From Ramichloridium luteum (taxonomy: Eukaryota > Ascomycota > Dothideomycetes > Mycosphaerellales > Dissoconiaceae): a stretch of 64,000 bases of DNA. The notes under the pieces are model-generated. The model did not search any database, was not told where the DNA came from, and saw only the letters and a program-made list of their open reading frames with translations. The number at the start of each line of letters is the position of its first letter. Positions within the stretch are counted from its first letter, which is position 1. The position numbers and the translations under genes are program-made. Shown here piece after piece: positions 51,524 through 63,667 of the stretch. The DNA is taken from NCBI GenBank assembly GCA_002368545.1, contig MTSC01000001.1:1018-65017 (forward strand), in the 5' to 3' direction.

Positions 51524-52071
51524 CGTGGCGAGGTGGAATCGACACCGTCGTCACTCTATGTGTATACGTCTCTAGTTGTTTAACGAGGCTACAATTCCGC
51601 CATCCAACAGCATCGCGATCACTGGAACAATTTCAGGAGATGCCCTGTACCGAAACTGTTAATGACTAAGCGGGGTTGGGATGGATCCGAGGTACGACAC
51701 CTAACAGTCCTGGAACGAATGCAGGGACCTCGAGCGGAACATCCTTCGTATCGATGGACCGATGGTGGTCGATACGAAGAGTTCGGTCATACTTTTGATT
51801 TGATGGTACGATTGGCTGTTTGTCTATGGCTATACAGTACGAACAGTAGTCAATCTGTGATTCCGAGAACTACTTTTTGACCAATCACGTCGCTTTAAAC
51901 TTTTCCACTGAACCCTGGGGAAAAGATATTTGATCCTTTACATTCACCATTCGATCTCGGCACATATTGCGTGTACATACACACAATTACATTGAAGTGA
52001 GAATAGTTTGTGTAGCACTTTAAGTCTTCACGCTGTAAAAAGAGATCACAATCAACTCACGAGCATTGACC
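51524..52071. other. gene-free stretch between divergent genes
   Basis: Shared upstream region (548 bp) of the esterase and SFM1. No TATA or named site is recognised. Confidence 0.4.
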
Positions 52072-52887
52072 ATGGCATCCACTTCGCCTCGTCACCACAC
52101 CTTCATCGTCGAACACCTCGATCCGGAACTCGAAGACTGGCAAGGACTAGAATACAATGCCATTGCTGCTGAGACTACCGCCGCTGGTTCCACATTTCTG
52201 CTTTCCGGTCTCTCTAAGGACTTCGACGCCGCTGCCAAAGACATTCTGAAGATCCCCGAGAGCAGCAAATCCCACACGAGTGTCGAGACGCTGTACGCGA
52301 CGCCTGAACAGCGCCGTCGAGTGTGTTTGCTCGATCCGAAGGGCGAGAAAGATCTTTGTCCGGAGGATGGGGAGGACTTTGATGCATTTCTGTTCGGCGG
52401 GATTCTGGGTGAGTTCATTTGGGTTCTGCACTGAGGTGGAGAGGGCCCGTTCGTTTCCAACGTGAAAGCTGATATTTGACGTTACACAGGCGACGATCCG
52501 CCCCGAGACCGGACTGGAGATCTCCGTAAACTCGGCTTCCCCGGTCGTCGGTTGGGTCCCGAGCAGATGACGACCGATACGGCGGTGCGTGTCACACGCA
52601 TTGTGGTACAAGACAGAGGTGCGTTGTCTCGGCTCTTTTCTCGAGTTCTACAAATAATCTGACATCATTCCCCTCGCGATATTGCAGTCCCCCTCGCAGA
52701 AATCCCGTACGTTGACCGACCCGACATCTCCATTCCCGCGAAAGGAAAGTCCAAGGGACCCGCAGAGAGTGTCAGCCTGCCTTTCAAATACGTTCGCAAC
52801 GCGGCCGACGGTATGCCGATCATGCCGCCGGGCATGTTGGAGCTGCTGGCGCGGGATGCGGACAAGGATATCATGGACTTGCTATAA
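52072..52887 (+). CDS. SFM1: SPOUT-type protein arginine methyltransferase
   Basis: In yeast, Sfm1 methylates an arginine of ribosomal protein uS3 (Rps3) and has the SPOUT knot fold. Three exons, 52072-52408, 52490-52618 and 52688-52887; introns of 81 and 69 nt. The product is 221 residues, the family size. The start HHTFIVEHLDPELEDW is the family signature. LCPEDGEDFDAFLFGGILGDDPPRDRTG (split by intron 1) contains the SAM-binding knot loop. LRKLGFPGRRLGPEQMTTDTAVRVT follows, then IPYVDRPDI and the C-terminal LPFKYV...MPPGM. The ATG at 52072 has a good context (ACCATGG). Confidence 0.92.
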
Positions 52888-53959
52888 TGTGCGTAAATAT
52901 GCATGGAATTGGACGGTCCGGTGAGTGTGATAGGATAGTCTGCCATCAGCAGTATTCTGGAACTGTGCATTCTAAGTAGTTGCACGCGTCACAGTGTGGA
53001 TTGACGGGCACTTGGCGTGATTGGGGGCCTACTTCGGACTGTGCTGAAAACTGAGGTGGACGATGTACTGAGCAATGGACGCATGCGGCAGCAGCAAGCG
53101 CATTGCCTTTGTACATGGCATGCCACGCGGTATGGATGATGAGAATGCGGCAGCGGCGCCTCACGTGTGCCTACGGCGATCAAGGACGAATGAACGAGAA
53201 GGAACACCTCCAGCTTGGCCCCAACTGCACATTGCGCGCTCCTTGGTTCCATCGTCCACCGGCCCGAACGAATGGTCATTCGCTATGCCTCCCGTGCCAC
53301 GCCTGCACCTCTGGACTGACAGAGGTTCGCGGCCCGCTCAGCTGCTCGCTGCAGCCAGTCACGCGGCAGCCACCAAACGTGCCGCCCGTCCAACTGCTAT
53401 TTCCGGCCCAGCTTTTCCCAAGACCCGTCAAGAAGACGGATCCTTCCACCCAAGAACGCAACGTCGCATCCACACTTCTCCCATACTACGCTACTCGTTG
53501 CGCGCGCTGATTGCCTTGTACATATCTTACATCCGCACCGCCGGTCGTGATGCAGCAGTTCTGGCTTCAACAGCGGAACAGCTGGGCGGAACTACGCCCC
53601 GCGTTTTGGTGACCGTTCGTCCATGACCGCACACAAAGGGCTGCGCGCGGCGTACGTAGCCATGGTGCCAGCGGCTGGGAAGTAGGCTTTTGTGACATCC
53701 CGTCGATGCTGGGCAACTTTGTTGTGTATGAACCACGTATCTCACCAACATCTCCAGCGTACCCAACTCGTTGGATTGTATAAGCTTTGAGGTTGCATAC
53801 CTTATTAGACGCCTGTCTCCTCTTCACTCCTTCTGAGTATTCTCCGTTTCTCAGTGGAATTGTCATTGCCACTGCTGCTGCCGCCGTCAACACCAACGTC
53901 ACCCCGTGCGCTCCCGCCAATAAGCCATAACATAACCTTCTTCCCAAACCCAGGCCATC
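52888..53959. other. gene-free stretch
   Basis: Just over 1 kb between SFM1 and the GH3 gene. A 183-codon plus-strand frame (53075-53626) is without features. Nothing else recognised. Confidence 0.4.
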
Positions 53960-56639
53960 ATGGCCAAGACAGCAACGACGCAGTACAAAGACTTCGATGT
54001 CGACACCGTGCTCGCCCAACTCACACATAACGAGAAGATCTCATTACTGGCGGGCACCGACTTCTGGCATCTGGCTGGCGTGAAGCGACTAGGTATCCCG
54101 GCCGTTCGAACCTCCGACGGGCCCAATGGCGTACGCGGCACGAAGTTCTTCAATGGCGTGCCGGCAGCGTGTTTACCATGTGGTAATGACTGACCAGGCA
54201 TCCTTGATGTACAGTGTACAAGCTAATCAATCCACTCCAGGCACCGCGCTGGCTGCAACATGGGACACCGAGCTGATCAAGCGCGGTGGCGCCTTGATGG
54301 GTCGCGAAGCGATCGCCAAAGGTGCCTCCGTGCTCCTCGGCCCGACGGTGAACATCCAACGTTCGCCGCTCGGCGGTCGGGGCTTTGAATCGTACTCAGA
54401 AGACCCCGTGCTCTCGGGCCACATGGCCGCGGCGGCGATCAACGGCATCCAGAGCACGGGTGTCGCGGCGACCCTGAAGCACTTCGTGTGCAACGACCTC
54501 GAGGACCGTCGCATGGCGAGCGACAGCCGCGTGACGGAGCGTGCCCTGCGAGAGATCTACCTGCTGCCGTTTCAGATCGCGCAGCGCGACGCGCGGCCCG
54601 CGGCCGTCATGACCTCCTACAACCTGGTCAACGGCGAGCATGTGAGTGAGAACCCGCGGCTGCTGCAATCCGTGCTGCGCGACGAGTGGGGGTTCGATGG
54701 CACGGTCATGTCGGATTGGTTCGGCGTGTTTTCGACGACGGAGTCGCTGAAGGCTGGGCTCGACCTTGAAATGCCAGGGCCGACGCTGGTCCGAGGGAGG
54801 CAGATAGATCTTGCGCTGCGTTGCGGCAAGCTGCTACCGCATCATATCGATGCGAGAGTGAGAGAAGTGCTGAAGTTGATCAAGCGCGTGCTGCCGTTGG
54901 GGATTCCCGAGCGTGCGCCAGAGCGGACGATCGATTCGCCGCAGACGGCGGCGTTGTTGAGAGAGCTTGCCGCGAATAGCGTTGTTCTCTTGAAGAACGA
55001 CCGTGCGGTGTTGCCCTTCGACAAGCAGAAGACGATCGCCGTGATCGGTCCTAATGCCGCATTCGCCGCATACTGTGGAGGAGGATCAGCCTCGTTACCG
55101 CCTTACTATGCCGTCTCGCCGCTGGAGGGCATCAAAGGGAAGACCGCGAAGATTGAGTATGCACTCGGCGCGCCAGGCTGGAAGAAGCTCCCGCTGCTCT
55201 CGTACATTTCGAAGGCAATGGATGGCAAGCCCGGCTTCACGCTGAAGATCTATAAAGAGCCTCCCACGCACGCTACGGAAAACAAGAACCAAAAGCGCAC
55301 ACTCGTAGACGATTTGCACGTTCGCGACTCCAACATCAACATGTTTGACTACCGCAACCCACAGCTCCGCTCCAGTCTCTTCTACGCCGATATCGACTGC
55401 ACTTTCACACCAGAAGAAAACACTGATTACGAGTTCTCCTGCTCCGTCGCCGGCACGGCGAAAGTCTACGTTGACGGCAAGCTCGTCGTCGACAACGCAA
55501 CGCACCAACATCCAGGCGATTCTTTCTTCGGCGCCGGCACGCGCGAGGAATACGGTACCATCTCTCTGAAAGCCGGCAAGTCGTACCACGTCCACGTCGA
55601 CTTCGGCTCCATGCCGACCATGACGATGCGCAAAGGGCGTGTGTCCGCTTTTGGCGGCGCCGGCGGGATTCGTCTGGGCTGCTACCGGAAAATCGACCCG
55701 GATACCGAAATCAAGCGCGCCGTCGCCCTCGCGAAGCGTGCGGACCAGGTCCTGCTTTGCGCGGGCCTCAACTCCGACTGGGAATCCGAAGGCTTCGATC
55801 GCCGCACCATGGCGCTACCGCCGCGCAACGACGACCTCATCGCCGCCGTGCTGGCCGCAAATCCGCGAACCGCCGTCGTTATTCAGTCCGGCACGCCGGT
55901 TGCGATGCCGTGGAGCAGCTCTGCGCCGGCCATTCTCCAGGCGTGGTATGGCGGCAATGAGACGGGCAACGGCCTCGCGGACGTCGTCTTCGGCGACGTC
56001 AATCCCTCGGGCAAATTGAGTCTGAGCTATCCTCGCCGGGAAGAAGACAACCCGGCGTACTTGCACTACCGCTCCCACGACAACCGCGTGCTCTACGGAG
56101 AGGATATATACGTCGGCTACCGGTTCTACGAGCGCGTGGGCCGGCCGCCACTGTTCGCGTTTGGACACGGCCTCAGTTACACGACGTTCGCACTGCGCGA
56201 CCTGAAGGTCCAGGACGAGGGCAAGGATGACGCGGAGGATACGGTGACCGTCAGCACGACGATCACCAACACCGGCAAGCGGCCTGGCCGCGCGGTCCTG
56301 CAGGTGTACGTCGCGCCGCCGAAGGACAGCTCGATTCCGCGGCCGGTCAAGGAACTTCGCGGGTTCGCGAAGACGGATGTTCTGGCTCCGGGCGCCCAAG
56401 CGGTGGCGACAGTGAAGTTGGAGAAGAAGGCGGCCACGAGTTATTGGAACGAGGGACGCGATGCGTGGGTGGCTGAGCCCGGAAAGTATCGGGTCCAGGC
56501 GGCGTTCTCAAGTGAGAAGGTCGAAGAGGAAGGGGAGTTTGTTGTTAAGAAGCAGGTAGTATGGAAGGGAGTTGGTGGTGTGGGAAGGAATGGAGGGAAA
56601 GGGGCTGTCATTAGGCTGCAGAGAGAGGCGAAGCTGTAG
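53960..56639 (+). CDS. GH3 beta-glucosidase with PA14 insert
   Basis: Glycoside hydrolase family 3 enzyme, expected to release glucose from beta-glucosides such as cellobiose. Two exons, 53960-54182 and 54241-56639; the intron of 58 nt has GTAATG, branch GCTAAT and CAG. The product is 873 residues. The N-terminal barrel has TSDGPNGVRG, the KHFVCNDLEDRR motif and the nucleophile Asp233 in VMSDWFG. The second domain starts near NSVVLLKND and includes a PA14 insert at about 395-560. The acid/base Glu is near residue 590 in WESEGFDRR. A fibronectin-type C-terminal domain follows FGHGLSYTTF. There is no signal peptide, so it is probably intracellular, as for A. niger-type BglI/BglM paralogues with PA14. 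All catalytic residues are intact. Confidence 0.93.
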
Positions 56640-57331
56640 ATGGCATTTACGGTCGATGCTGAGGGTAGCTGAGCGGATTGGATCTTATTGAGGATCTAGA
56701 TATCGGCAAATCAGAAAGCGCCCTTGTGAGGGTTCGGAAAACATCCTCCATCATGTTTTTAAATTCGCTTTCATCAGTGTTACGCAGGGATTCTGATGGC
56801 TTGAGCCGCGTGCCCCCCCTTGCTTCGCCCGCCCACCAGCTCCAAATGTCCGGGGCAAACGTCTGGGGTAATGCTGGGGTTGTCCCATGCGTCCTTGCCA
56901 ATGGCTGCAGCTCGCTCGTGCTGGATTTGATCCGACAGTCTTGACACTCTATAATACTGAGGTATCTATTTATCCATCTGATTTATTATGGCCCGGGATT
57001 TCCGAGAGCCAGGCTCGATAATCGATGATGTTCGAAGTGTCTCTGATTATCTGATTTATCATAATCCGAGGTTCGGGAGTCGGGGCTTCGGTCCGGATTA
57101 GGCTTAGTGATGTCTATCACGACCAGCCGGACGTGCTTGAACTTCCTCTGGCACGTCTGGTCTGTCAGCTTGCATGTCGGCATATGAGCTCGGCACTGCT
57201 TCACGTTTGCATTCTTATTTTTGGAAATCGACACCTTGATATCGCCCTTGATTGTCAATACAGCTGCAAAGGTACGAAGCTGAGTATACGTATTACAGCG
57301 CAAAGCCTGCGCCCAGACGCATCTCTTCACA
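56640..57331. other. gene-free stretch with short direct repeats
   Basis: ATCTGATTTATTAT (56976-56989) recurs as ATCTGATTTATCAT (57049-57062), with several GATA/TTATC cores nearby. This is the upstream region of the 4CL-like gene, so the repeats could be binding sites, but the match is short. Confidence 0.45.
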
Positions 57332-59080
57332 ATGCCGTCGAAGTCGATATATCCCGATGTCGAGATCCCAGAAGTCGACCTTTGGGCCTACATATTTGAT
57401 CGCAAGGATCGGGACTTCTCCGACGATCAGGGTATGATCGAGTGATTCCTGAAAAATGTAGAAACGTATGCTCATGTGGTCCTAGTCATCTACCGATCGT
57501 ACAACACCGACCGCAAGTACACTTTCAAAGAGGTCAAGCAAGCTGCGGTTACCTTCGGCGAGGGCCTCTGCAACCTCTGGGATTGGCAGCGCGGTGATGT
57601 CTTGAATATCTATGCGCCCAATGATATCGACTTCGCGCCTGTCATCTTCGGCACCTTCTTCGCTGGGGGCGTCGTCTCGCCCGCGAACCCAGGCTACTCC
57701 GCTACCGAGCTTGCCTTCCAGCTGGAGAACAGCGGCAGCAAAGCGATTGCTACGACCAAGCCCTTCTTGGCGAACGCGCTCGCCGCCGCAAAGAAGGCCG
57801 GCATCCCGGATGATCGCGTTATCCTGATCGGTGAGGGCCGCGATGAGACACACCGTACGAAGCACTGGTCCAGCATTCGCAAGACGTCCGGCGCGCTGCG
57901 CTATCGTCGGCGCAAAATGCACCCGACCAACGAGCTCGCGTTTCTGGTCTATAGCTCCGGCACGACTGGCCTGCCGAAGGGCGTTATGCTTCACCACCGC
58001 AACATCGTTGCAAACCTGCTGCAGATGTACGTGTCGCTAGGCGCCGAGAAGTACAAGCCGGGTGATCGGTGGATCGGCGTTTTGCCTTTCTTCCATATCT
58101 ACGGTCTCACTTTGCTCGTACTGCAGACGCTGCACCGCGGCATTGAAATGCTCGTGATGCCAGGCTTCGACCTGAAGGGCTTCTGTTCCACCGTACAAAA
58201 GCACAAGATCGACTTCGTCTACGTCGCACCACCGATACTCGTCCGGCTGGCACGTGACCCGGTCGTCGCGGACTACGACCTATCAAGTGTCAAGACCATG
58301 ACCTCGGGCGCGGCGCCGCTGACCAAGGAGCTCATCGAGCAGGTGAAGCAGCGCCTCGACATCTCGGTCACCCAGGCGTACGGTATGTCCGAGGCGTCGC
58401 CGGGTACGCACACGCAGCGCTGGGAGGAGTGGTGGACCTCAGTCGGCAGCGTTGGCAAGCTGATCGCCAACATGCGCGCCAAGATCATGACGGCGGACGG
58501 CGTGGAGGCGACGAAGATCGGTGAGGTCGGCGAGCTGTGGGTCACCGGGCCCAACGTGTTCCAGGGTTATTGGAAAAACGACACCGCGACGGCCGACTGC
58601 TTGACCGAAGTCGACGGCGAGCGCTACTACAAGACTGGGGACGTCGGCTTCTTGGACGACAAGGACAACTTCTACATCACCGACCGTGTCAAGGAGTTGA
58701 TTAAGTACAAGGGCTTCCAGGTTGCACCCGCCGAGCTCGAAGGCAAGCTCATCGATCACCCGCTCGTCACCGACGTCGCAGTCATCGGCATCGACGATCG
58801 TCACAACCACACTGAGGTCCCTCGCGCATACATTGTGCATGCGAAGCGGCCGAAGGACGCGGGTAATAAGACGACGGGCGCGCCGGTCGGAAAGGAGAAC
58901 ATCGCGGATGCGGATGAGATTGTGCAGTGGGTGGCGAAGAATGTCGCAGATCATAAGAAGCTACGCGGCGGTGTGCGGTTCATCGAAGAGATTCCGAAGA
59001 GCGCATCGGGCAAGATTTTGCGAAGAGTGCTGAAGGATCGCGTCAAGCAGGAAGAGGCGGCGTCCAAGTCGAAGTTGTAG
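57332..59080 (+). CDS. 4-coumarate-CoA ligase-like acyl-CoA synthetase, peroxisomal
   Basis: ANL-superfamily ligase that activates a carboxylic acid through an acyl-adenylate and forms the CoA thioester. Two exons, 57332-57431 and 57486-59080; the intron of 54 nt has GTATGA and TAG. The product is 564 residues. The N-terminal PDVEIPEVDLWAYIF is typical of fungal 4CL-like enzymes. Core motif LVYSSGTTGLPKGVM lies at about 183-197, TQAYGMSEASPG follows, YKTGDVGF is near 413 and GKILRR at about 540 contains the adenylation lysine. The last residues are SKL, a canonical PTS1, so it acts in peroxisomes. Substrate (coumarate-like, medium fatty or other aromatic acid) cannot be read from sequence. 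Confidence 0.93.
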
Positions 59081-59768
59081 ATGAAAGAACGACTGTTCTC
59101 GTCGATCTGTACCAGCAAGACAAGGTGGCGGTCATGTGCTTCTCGTGTAACATCAGTCGTTGGCGCCATCTAACACAATGCCCCATACCCTACCAAATCA
59201 TCTGTCACGAATTCACTTTGTCTTTTCCGCGGTCTGTTTGCTTTTGCAACGACGGTGAATAACGGATAGCATATTCAATGGCGTATGTGCAATACTCGCC
59301 TGCAGTTGAAGATATTAATTTGCTAGAGATGGCCGTGCAGGAGAGCAAAATACATGATATTGTCACCAAAGCCAAGGAGGCGGATCCATCCTTGAGTCAT
59401 TGAGGACATGGAAAACCAGTTAGACCGACATAACCCTAAGATGTTCGACTGTAACGTATGGGGAAGCATTCCGCTGCGACTGACGCGGCGCCGAGGGGGT
59501 CACAGGCGTATGTAAGCCCCACGTGTGCCTGGCGCACTCCGCACGTCTAGCCCGATTGTACAGTAGTCGAAACCCTGGCGTGCCTGGCCCGGCTGCCAAA
59601 CCCTTCCTCTCCTGATCTTGGCTAGACACGCGAGATAACCATTGACAGATCGGTAGCTAGGGATCTGTTGCTCTCTGTCCGACGTCCATCTCTGCGGCGA
59701 TAGCCTTCATCGTCGGAATTGTGGTGGATTTGCCGTTCGATTCACTTCAATTGTCATCTGCGCCCACC
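59081..59768. other. gene-free stretch
   Basis: Between the CoA ligase and the transporter. No coding signal; an ACGTG core occurs near 59520. Nothing else recognised. Confidence 0.4.
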
Positions 59769-61422
59769 ATGAGCAAGCTTGAACCTCTCGGTGGCTCGTA
59801 CAGCCACGTCGGCGATGAGGCTGACATTGAACGTGATGAGTTCGACGCTGCGTCCGATGCCTCATCGCTGGCATCACTGTTGAACGATGGCGTGGAGAAT
59901 GAGCTCCGCATCTCGCGGATGCAAATGTCTGACACCGTTGGACACGCGCTCGACCCTCAAAGATGGCCGCTGTGGAAGAAGCTATGGGTCGCAATCACGA
60001 TCGCCTTCTATACGTGAGTGCTCGCTGCTGAATCGCTTGAGGGTGTTGTTCTGACGTGCCTTACCTCTAGATCTGTTTTCTACTCTGGCTCCTCGATCTT
60101 CATGGTCTCGGTGCCGGGTGTGATGGGCCAGTACGGCATCGGCCAGGAGACGGCCTTGATGGGTCTTTCTCTTTATGTCCTGAGCTGTGAGTGCCTCGAT
60201 GTCGGAATGACTCGACTAATTACTGACAAAATCAGATGGTCTCGGTCCACTGCTCTGGGCGCCACTTACGGAAGTGCGATGGATCGGCAGAAACCCGGTG
60301 TACATCTTCACCATCCTCGCTTTCGTTGCTGTCTCTTTCCTGACTGCGACCACGGCCCTGAAGAGTCTATTCGGGTTCTTGGTGCTTCGGTTTCTTCAAG
60401 GCTTTGTCGGTTCACCATGTCTTGCCAATGGAGGTGCTTCTATGCACGATATCTTTACGGAGCAGGAGCTGCCGTATGCACTCGGTATCTGGATCGCCTT
60501 TGCCTACGCTGGTCCCGCTCTCGGCCCGGCGCTTGCAGCTTATCCTACTGAGGTGCACGGATGGCAATTTCCGATGTGGTTCGTCGCCTATGGCTCCGTG
60601 CCAGCTTGCCTGCTGCTGCTGATCTTGCCGGAAACCTACCTTCCGAAAATCCTCTACCGCCGCGGCAAATACTCGCGTGTGGGCAACAACGATCCGGTGG
60701 AGTTCACCGAAGCGCAGCTTCACATCACGAACGATAGCATCTGGGAGACCTTGAAGGACTCCTTGATCAAGCCATTGGAGATCAGTCTGCTTGACCCCTC
60801 CGTCAACTTTGTCAACTTGTACACCAGCTTTTGCTACGCGACCTACTATACCTTCTTCGATGCGTTGCCCATCACTTACATCAGCAAGTACGGTTTCTCG
60901 CTTACACAAGTCGCCGTTGCATGCACTTGTATCATGTTTGGATGCGCCGTGGGCGCGGCAGCCTACTTCTGGTACGTTTACAAGGTCGCAAATCCCGCCT
61001 CGGAGAAGGCTGGCGCCGTGCAGGAGGACCGCCTGAAACCTGCTCTGGTCGCCGTGTGCTTCATCCCCATCGGCATCTGTATCTTCGCCTTCTGCAGCAA
61101 CGGTGAGCTGCACTGGCTTGTCGGCATGTCTGGCATCGCTATCTACTCCGGCTCCGTCTTCGTCATTCTGCAGTGTCTCTCCATGTACATGCTGAAGAGC
61201 TACCCGAACTACGCCGCCAGCCTGTTCGCCGCCAACGACGCCTGCCGCAGTGTTCTCGCCGCAGGCGCCGTGCACCTCGGCGTGCCATTCTACATGAAGT
61301 TGGGCGTCGTCTGGGGTTGCAGCATCTTGGCCGGCATCAGCGTGCTCGGCATCTTCGGCATGTTCTTGTTGTACTGGAAGGGTGCATCTCTGCGAGCCCG
61401 TAGCAAGTTCGCTGCGCGGTAG
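59769..61422 (+). CDS. MFS transporter, DHA1 drug:H+ antiporter type
   Basis: Plasma-membrane major facilitator of the DHA1 (12-span) family. Three exons, 59769-60013, 60071-60186 and 60236-61422; introns of 57 and 49 nt. The product is 515 residues. Start ATG at 59769 (CACCATGAG). The cytosolic N-terminus is acidic and Ser-rich, then ALDPQRWPLWKKLWVAI leads into span 1. YGLGPLLWAPLTEVRWIGRN spans the loop 2-3 signature, followed by motif C-like ALGIWIAFAYAGPALGP. The long central loop has the LPETYLPKIL motif. The 12 hydrophobic spans end with GISVLGIFGMFLLYW. Related proteins export polyamines, azoles or toxins, or take up vitamins; substrate unknown. Confidence 0.9.
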
Positions 61423-62532
61423 ATAGGCACAGGTTTTGCCAGTGTCATTTGGATAGTTGTGTATTACTAGTACTTCACGATTTCTGAGTCGTGGTTCTGT
61501 AACGCTGGGATTGGTGTTGGATTATGCATTGCATACTGAATTGATCTGATATGGGCAATAATTCGAGCTGAAGCTCCTCACATCTGTCGCACGTTGCTGT
61601 AGGTGCTGGTTCACGGGAGCCTTGTGCTCCTTGATCAAGATCTCGCAGCCATCCAGTCTCTCTTCGTCAGTGCCGGAAACGATAATAATCTCTCTCAGAT
61701 CAGCATGAAGGCGATACTGTCGAATCTATCAGAGATGTCGAGTTGGGAGGTCATAATATCAATACGGGCCGACTTGGCCTTCCAGAGACACGACGATAGA
61801 GCCGCCGGTGTGCGGTCACTTGCCATCGTCGGTGCTTCTCAGCAAATACCTGCAAACGGAGGTCCATCCGATCCGGGGTTCGGTTGCTTGTGACGTATCT
61901 TATTCAGTAATGATGCGACACATCTCAAATCACCGTTCGCGGAAGAAGGCGTGTAGATCTACTGTGGCCCATCGACTTCGTCTTTCCCCTGTTGCTTATA
62001 CGTTCGCTCCATTGCTTACCGTCGCACGAACAGCCTCGCGCCCATCGCGCCCATGCGGCAGCATTGGGCGGCTGAAAAGCTGATAATAAACGATCGATCT
62101 CAGCATTGCCCCACACTACTGACTGAGAAGAGTACACATATGCAAATCGCCGTGCACGCAATTTATGTTTGGGAGGAGACGATGCGTCGTCTGTCATGGA
62201 TGAATGACTGCCGTTGAGAGCGTGCAGCATAACTTCCATGATGGAGTTTCAGTGCGCTCAATGACCGACTCTGACTGTTCTTGGCCTGCACAAAACCCCG
62301 CCACTTGTTCGTCCAACTGTTGCAGCGGTGTATGTCGAACGAAGGCTCAATCAAACCTCAATGCAAGCCACGCGGGAGTCATGAATACATAAGATAATGG
62401 GCGAGAAGTGTGGAGACTGCAGCGAGTCAGCCGGCCAGCGCCGTCAGAGCCCTAGTCAATATTTAAAACTTTTAGACGAGAACGAGAAGCGATATCGCGA
62501 TTGGCCTCACAACTAATCAGCATGTTCAAACC
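61423..62532. other. gene-free stretch
   Basis: 1.1 kb without supported genes. Nothing recognised except the ELP5 leader at the right end. Confidence 0.4.
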
Positions 62533-63667
62533 ATGGCACCCGTTTCTGCGCAGCATCGCAGAACACACAATCTCCTGCTCATATCGAAGCTGTTGAACCC
62601 GCGCGATGCAGCGACACCTTTTACGCTCGTGCTAGACAGCCTCGAGCAAACGGGGAAGCCGCTCATCGCCGAATACATCAAACGCGCACATGTATGTAGA
62701 TGCAACGCTGTCGGTGGCGACCGCTGTAGAAATGAGGGTTGGTCTGACAGCAAGTAGAATGCAGGCCTGGGCGTAGTGTTCGTGTCCTTCGAGACGCTTC
62801 ATCGACCAAAATATGCCACTGCCTTCGTCGAAGCTTGGCGACAGGAACTCAAAACATGGTCCAAAGAAGTGTCCGTCCTTGTGCAAAAAGACCCAAGCCA
62901 CAGTACGAGGTCCCGTTCAATCAAATCTCATGTATCCGAACATAATTATTGACAGCTATGTTCTAACAGAGAAGCTATTGGTGTTTGATTCATTGAACTT
63001 CACCGACGCCGCCTCAAGTCTGCCAGCCCTGCTCTCCAGCTTCATCAACCCAACGACGACCTTGGTAGCCGTCTACCATACAGACCTGCCCGAAGTGACA
63101 AATCCCAGTCGAAACGAGCCTTACTCGCCATCAACCTTAACCCTACTCAAATTCCTCGCAACCACGGTCATGACAACTCATTCTCTCCACCAAGTCCTCG
63201 CCAAGAAAGCCGCCCGCGAGCGCAGTCAAGTCGAGCCCTCATTCGGTCTCGACGAAGAAGTGAACGGAGTGATCCAAGGTTCCAAGTCTAATGGCAACGA
63301 TGGCGTGGTTCTCGAGGTCGAACATCGGCGGAAAAGCGGACGGGGGATTCGGGAATGGTACGTCCTGCTGCCGGAGTCGACGTCGTCGCAGAAGACGTTG
63401 GCTTCTGTCGCTGCTTCGAGGGATGGTGTGCTTCTGCTCGAGGATCACCCACTGTATCGCACTGCCAGCGATGTGGGCGGTGGAAAGACGGAGGCGGAGG
63501 CGATCAGCGCCTCGTTCGAGCTCGGGCTCACGGAGAAACAGAGGCAGGATCGGGAAGGGGTGGTACTGCCATACTTCGATGCACAGACGGGCGTGGCGGA
63601 AGGCGGGAGGATTCTTTATGATATGGGCGAGGATGATGATTTTGATGAGGAAGAAGATGAGATATGA
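62533..63667 (+). CDS. ELP5: Elongator complex subunit 5
   Basis: RecA-like subunit (Iki1) of the Elp4-Elp5-Elp6 hexamer, needed for tRNA wobble-uridine modification. Modelled exons are 62533-62691, 62758-62902 and 62970-63667, 333 residues (yeast 309). Intron 1 has GTATGT and AAGTAG and yields IKRAH|NAGLGVVFVSFETL. Intron 2 is less certain: GTACGA to AACAG gives SHK|KLLVFDSLN, while GTCCCG to GACAG would also keep frame. Family marks are LVLDSLEQTGKPLIAEY, VFDSLNFTD, LVAVYHTDLPE, EHRRKSGRG and the acidic tail EGGRILYDMGEDDDFDEEED. An internal ATG at 62813 is a wrong-frame start. ELP6 is encoded 45 kb away. Confidence 0.88.

Noticed and set aside
62813..63667. ELP5 starting at the ATG at 62813
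   Set aside because: The frame before 62960 does not match Elp5. Splicing from 62533 restores the conserved N-terminal half.
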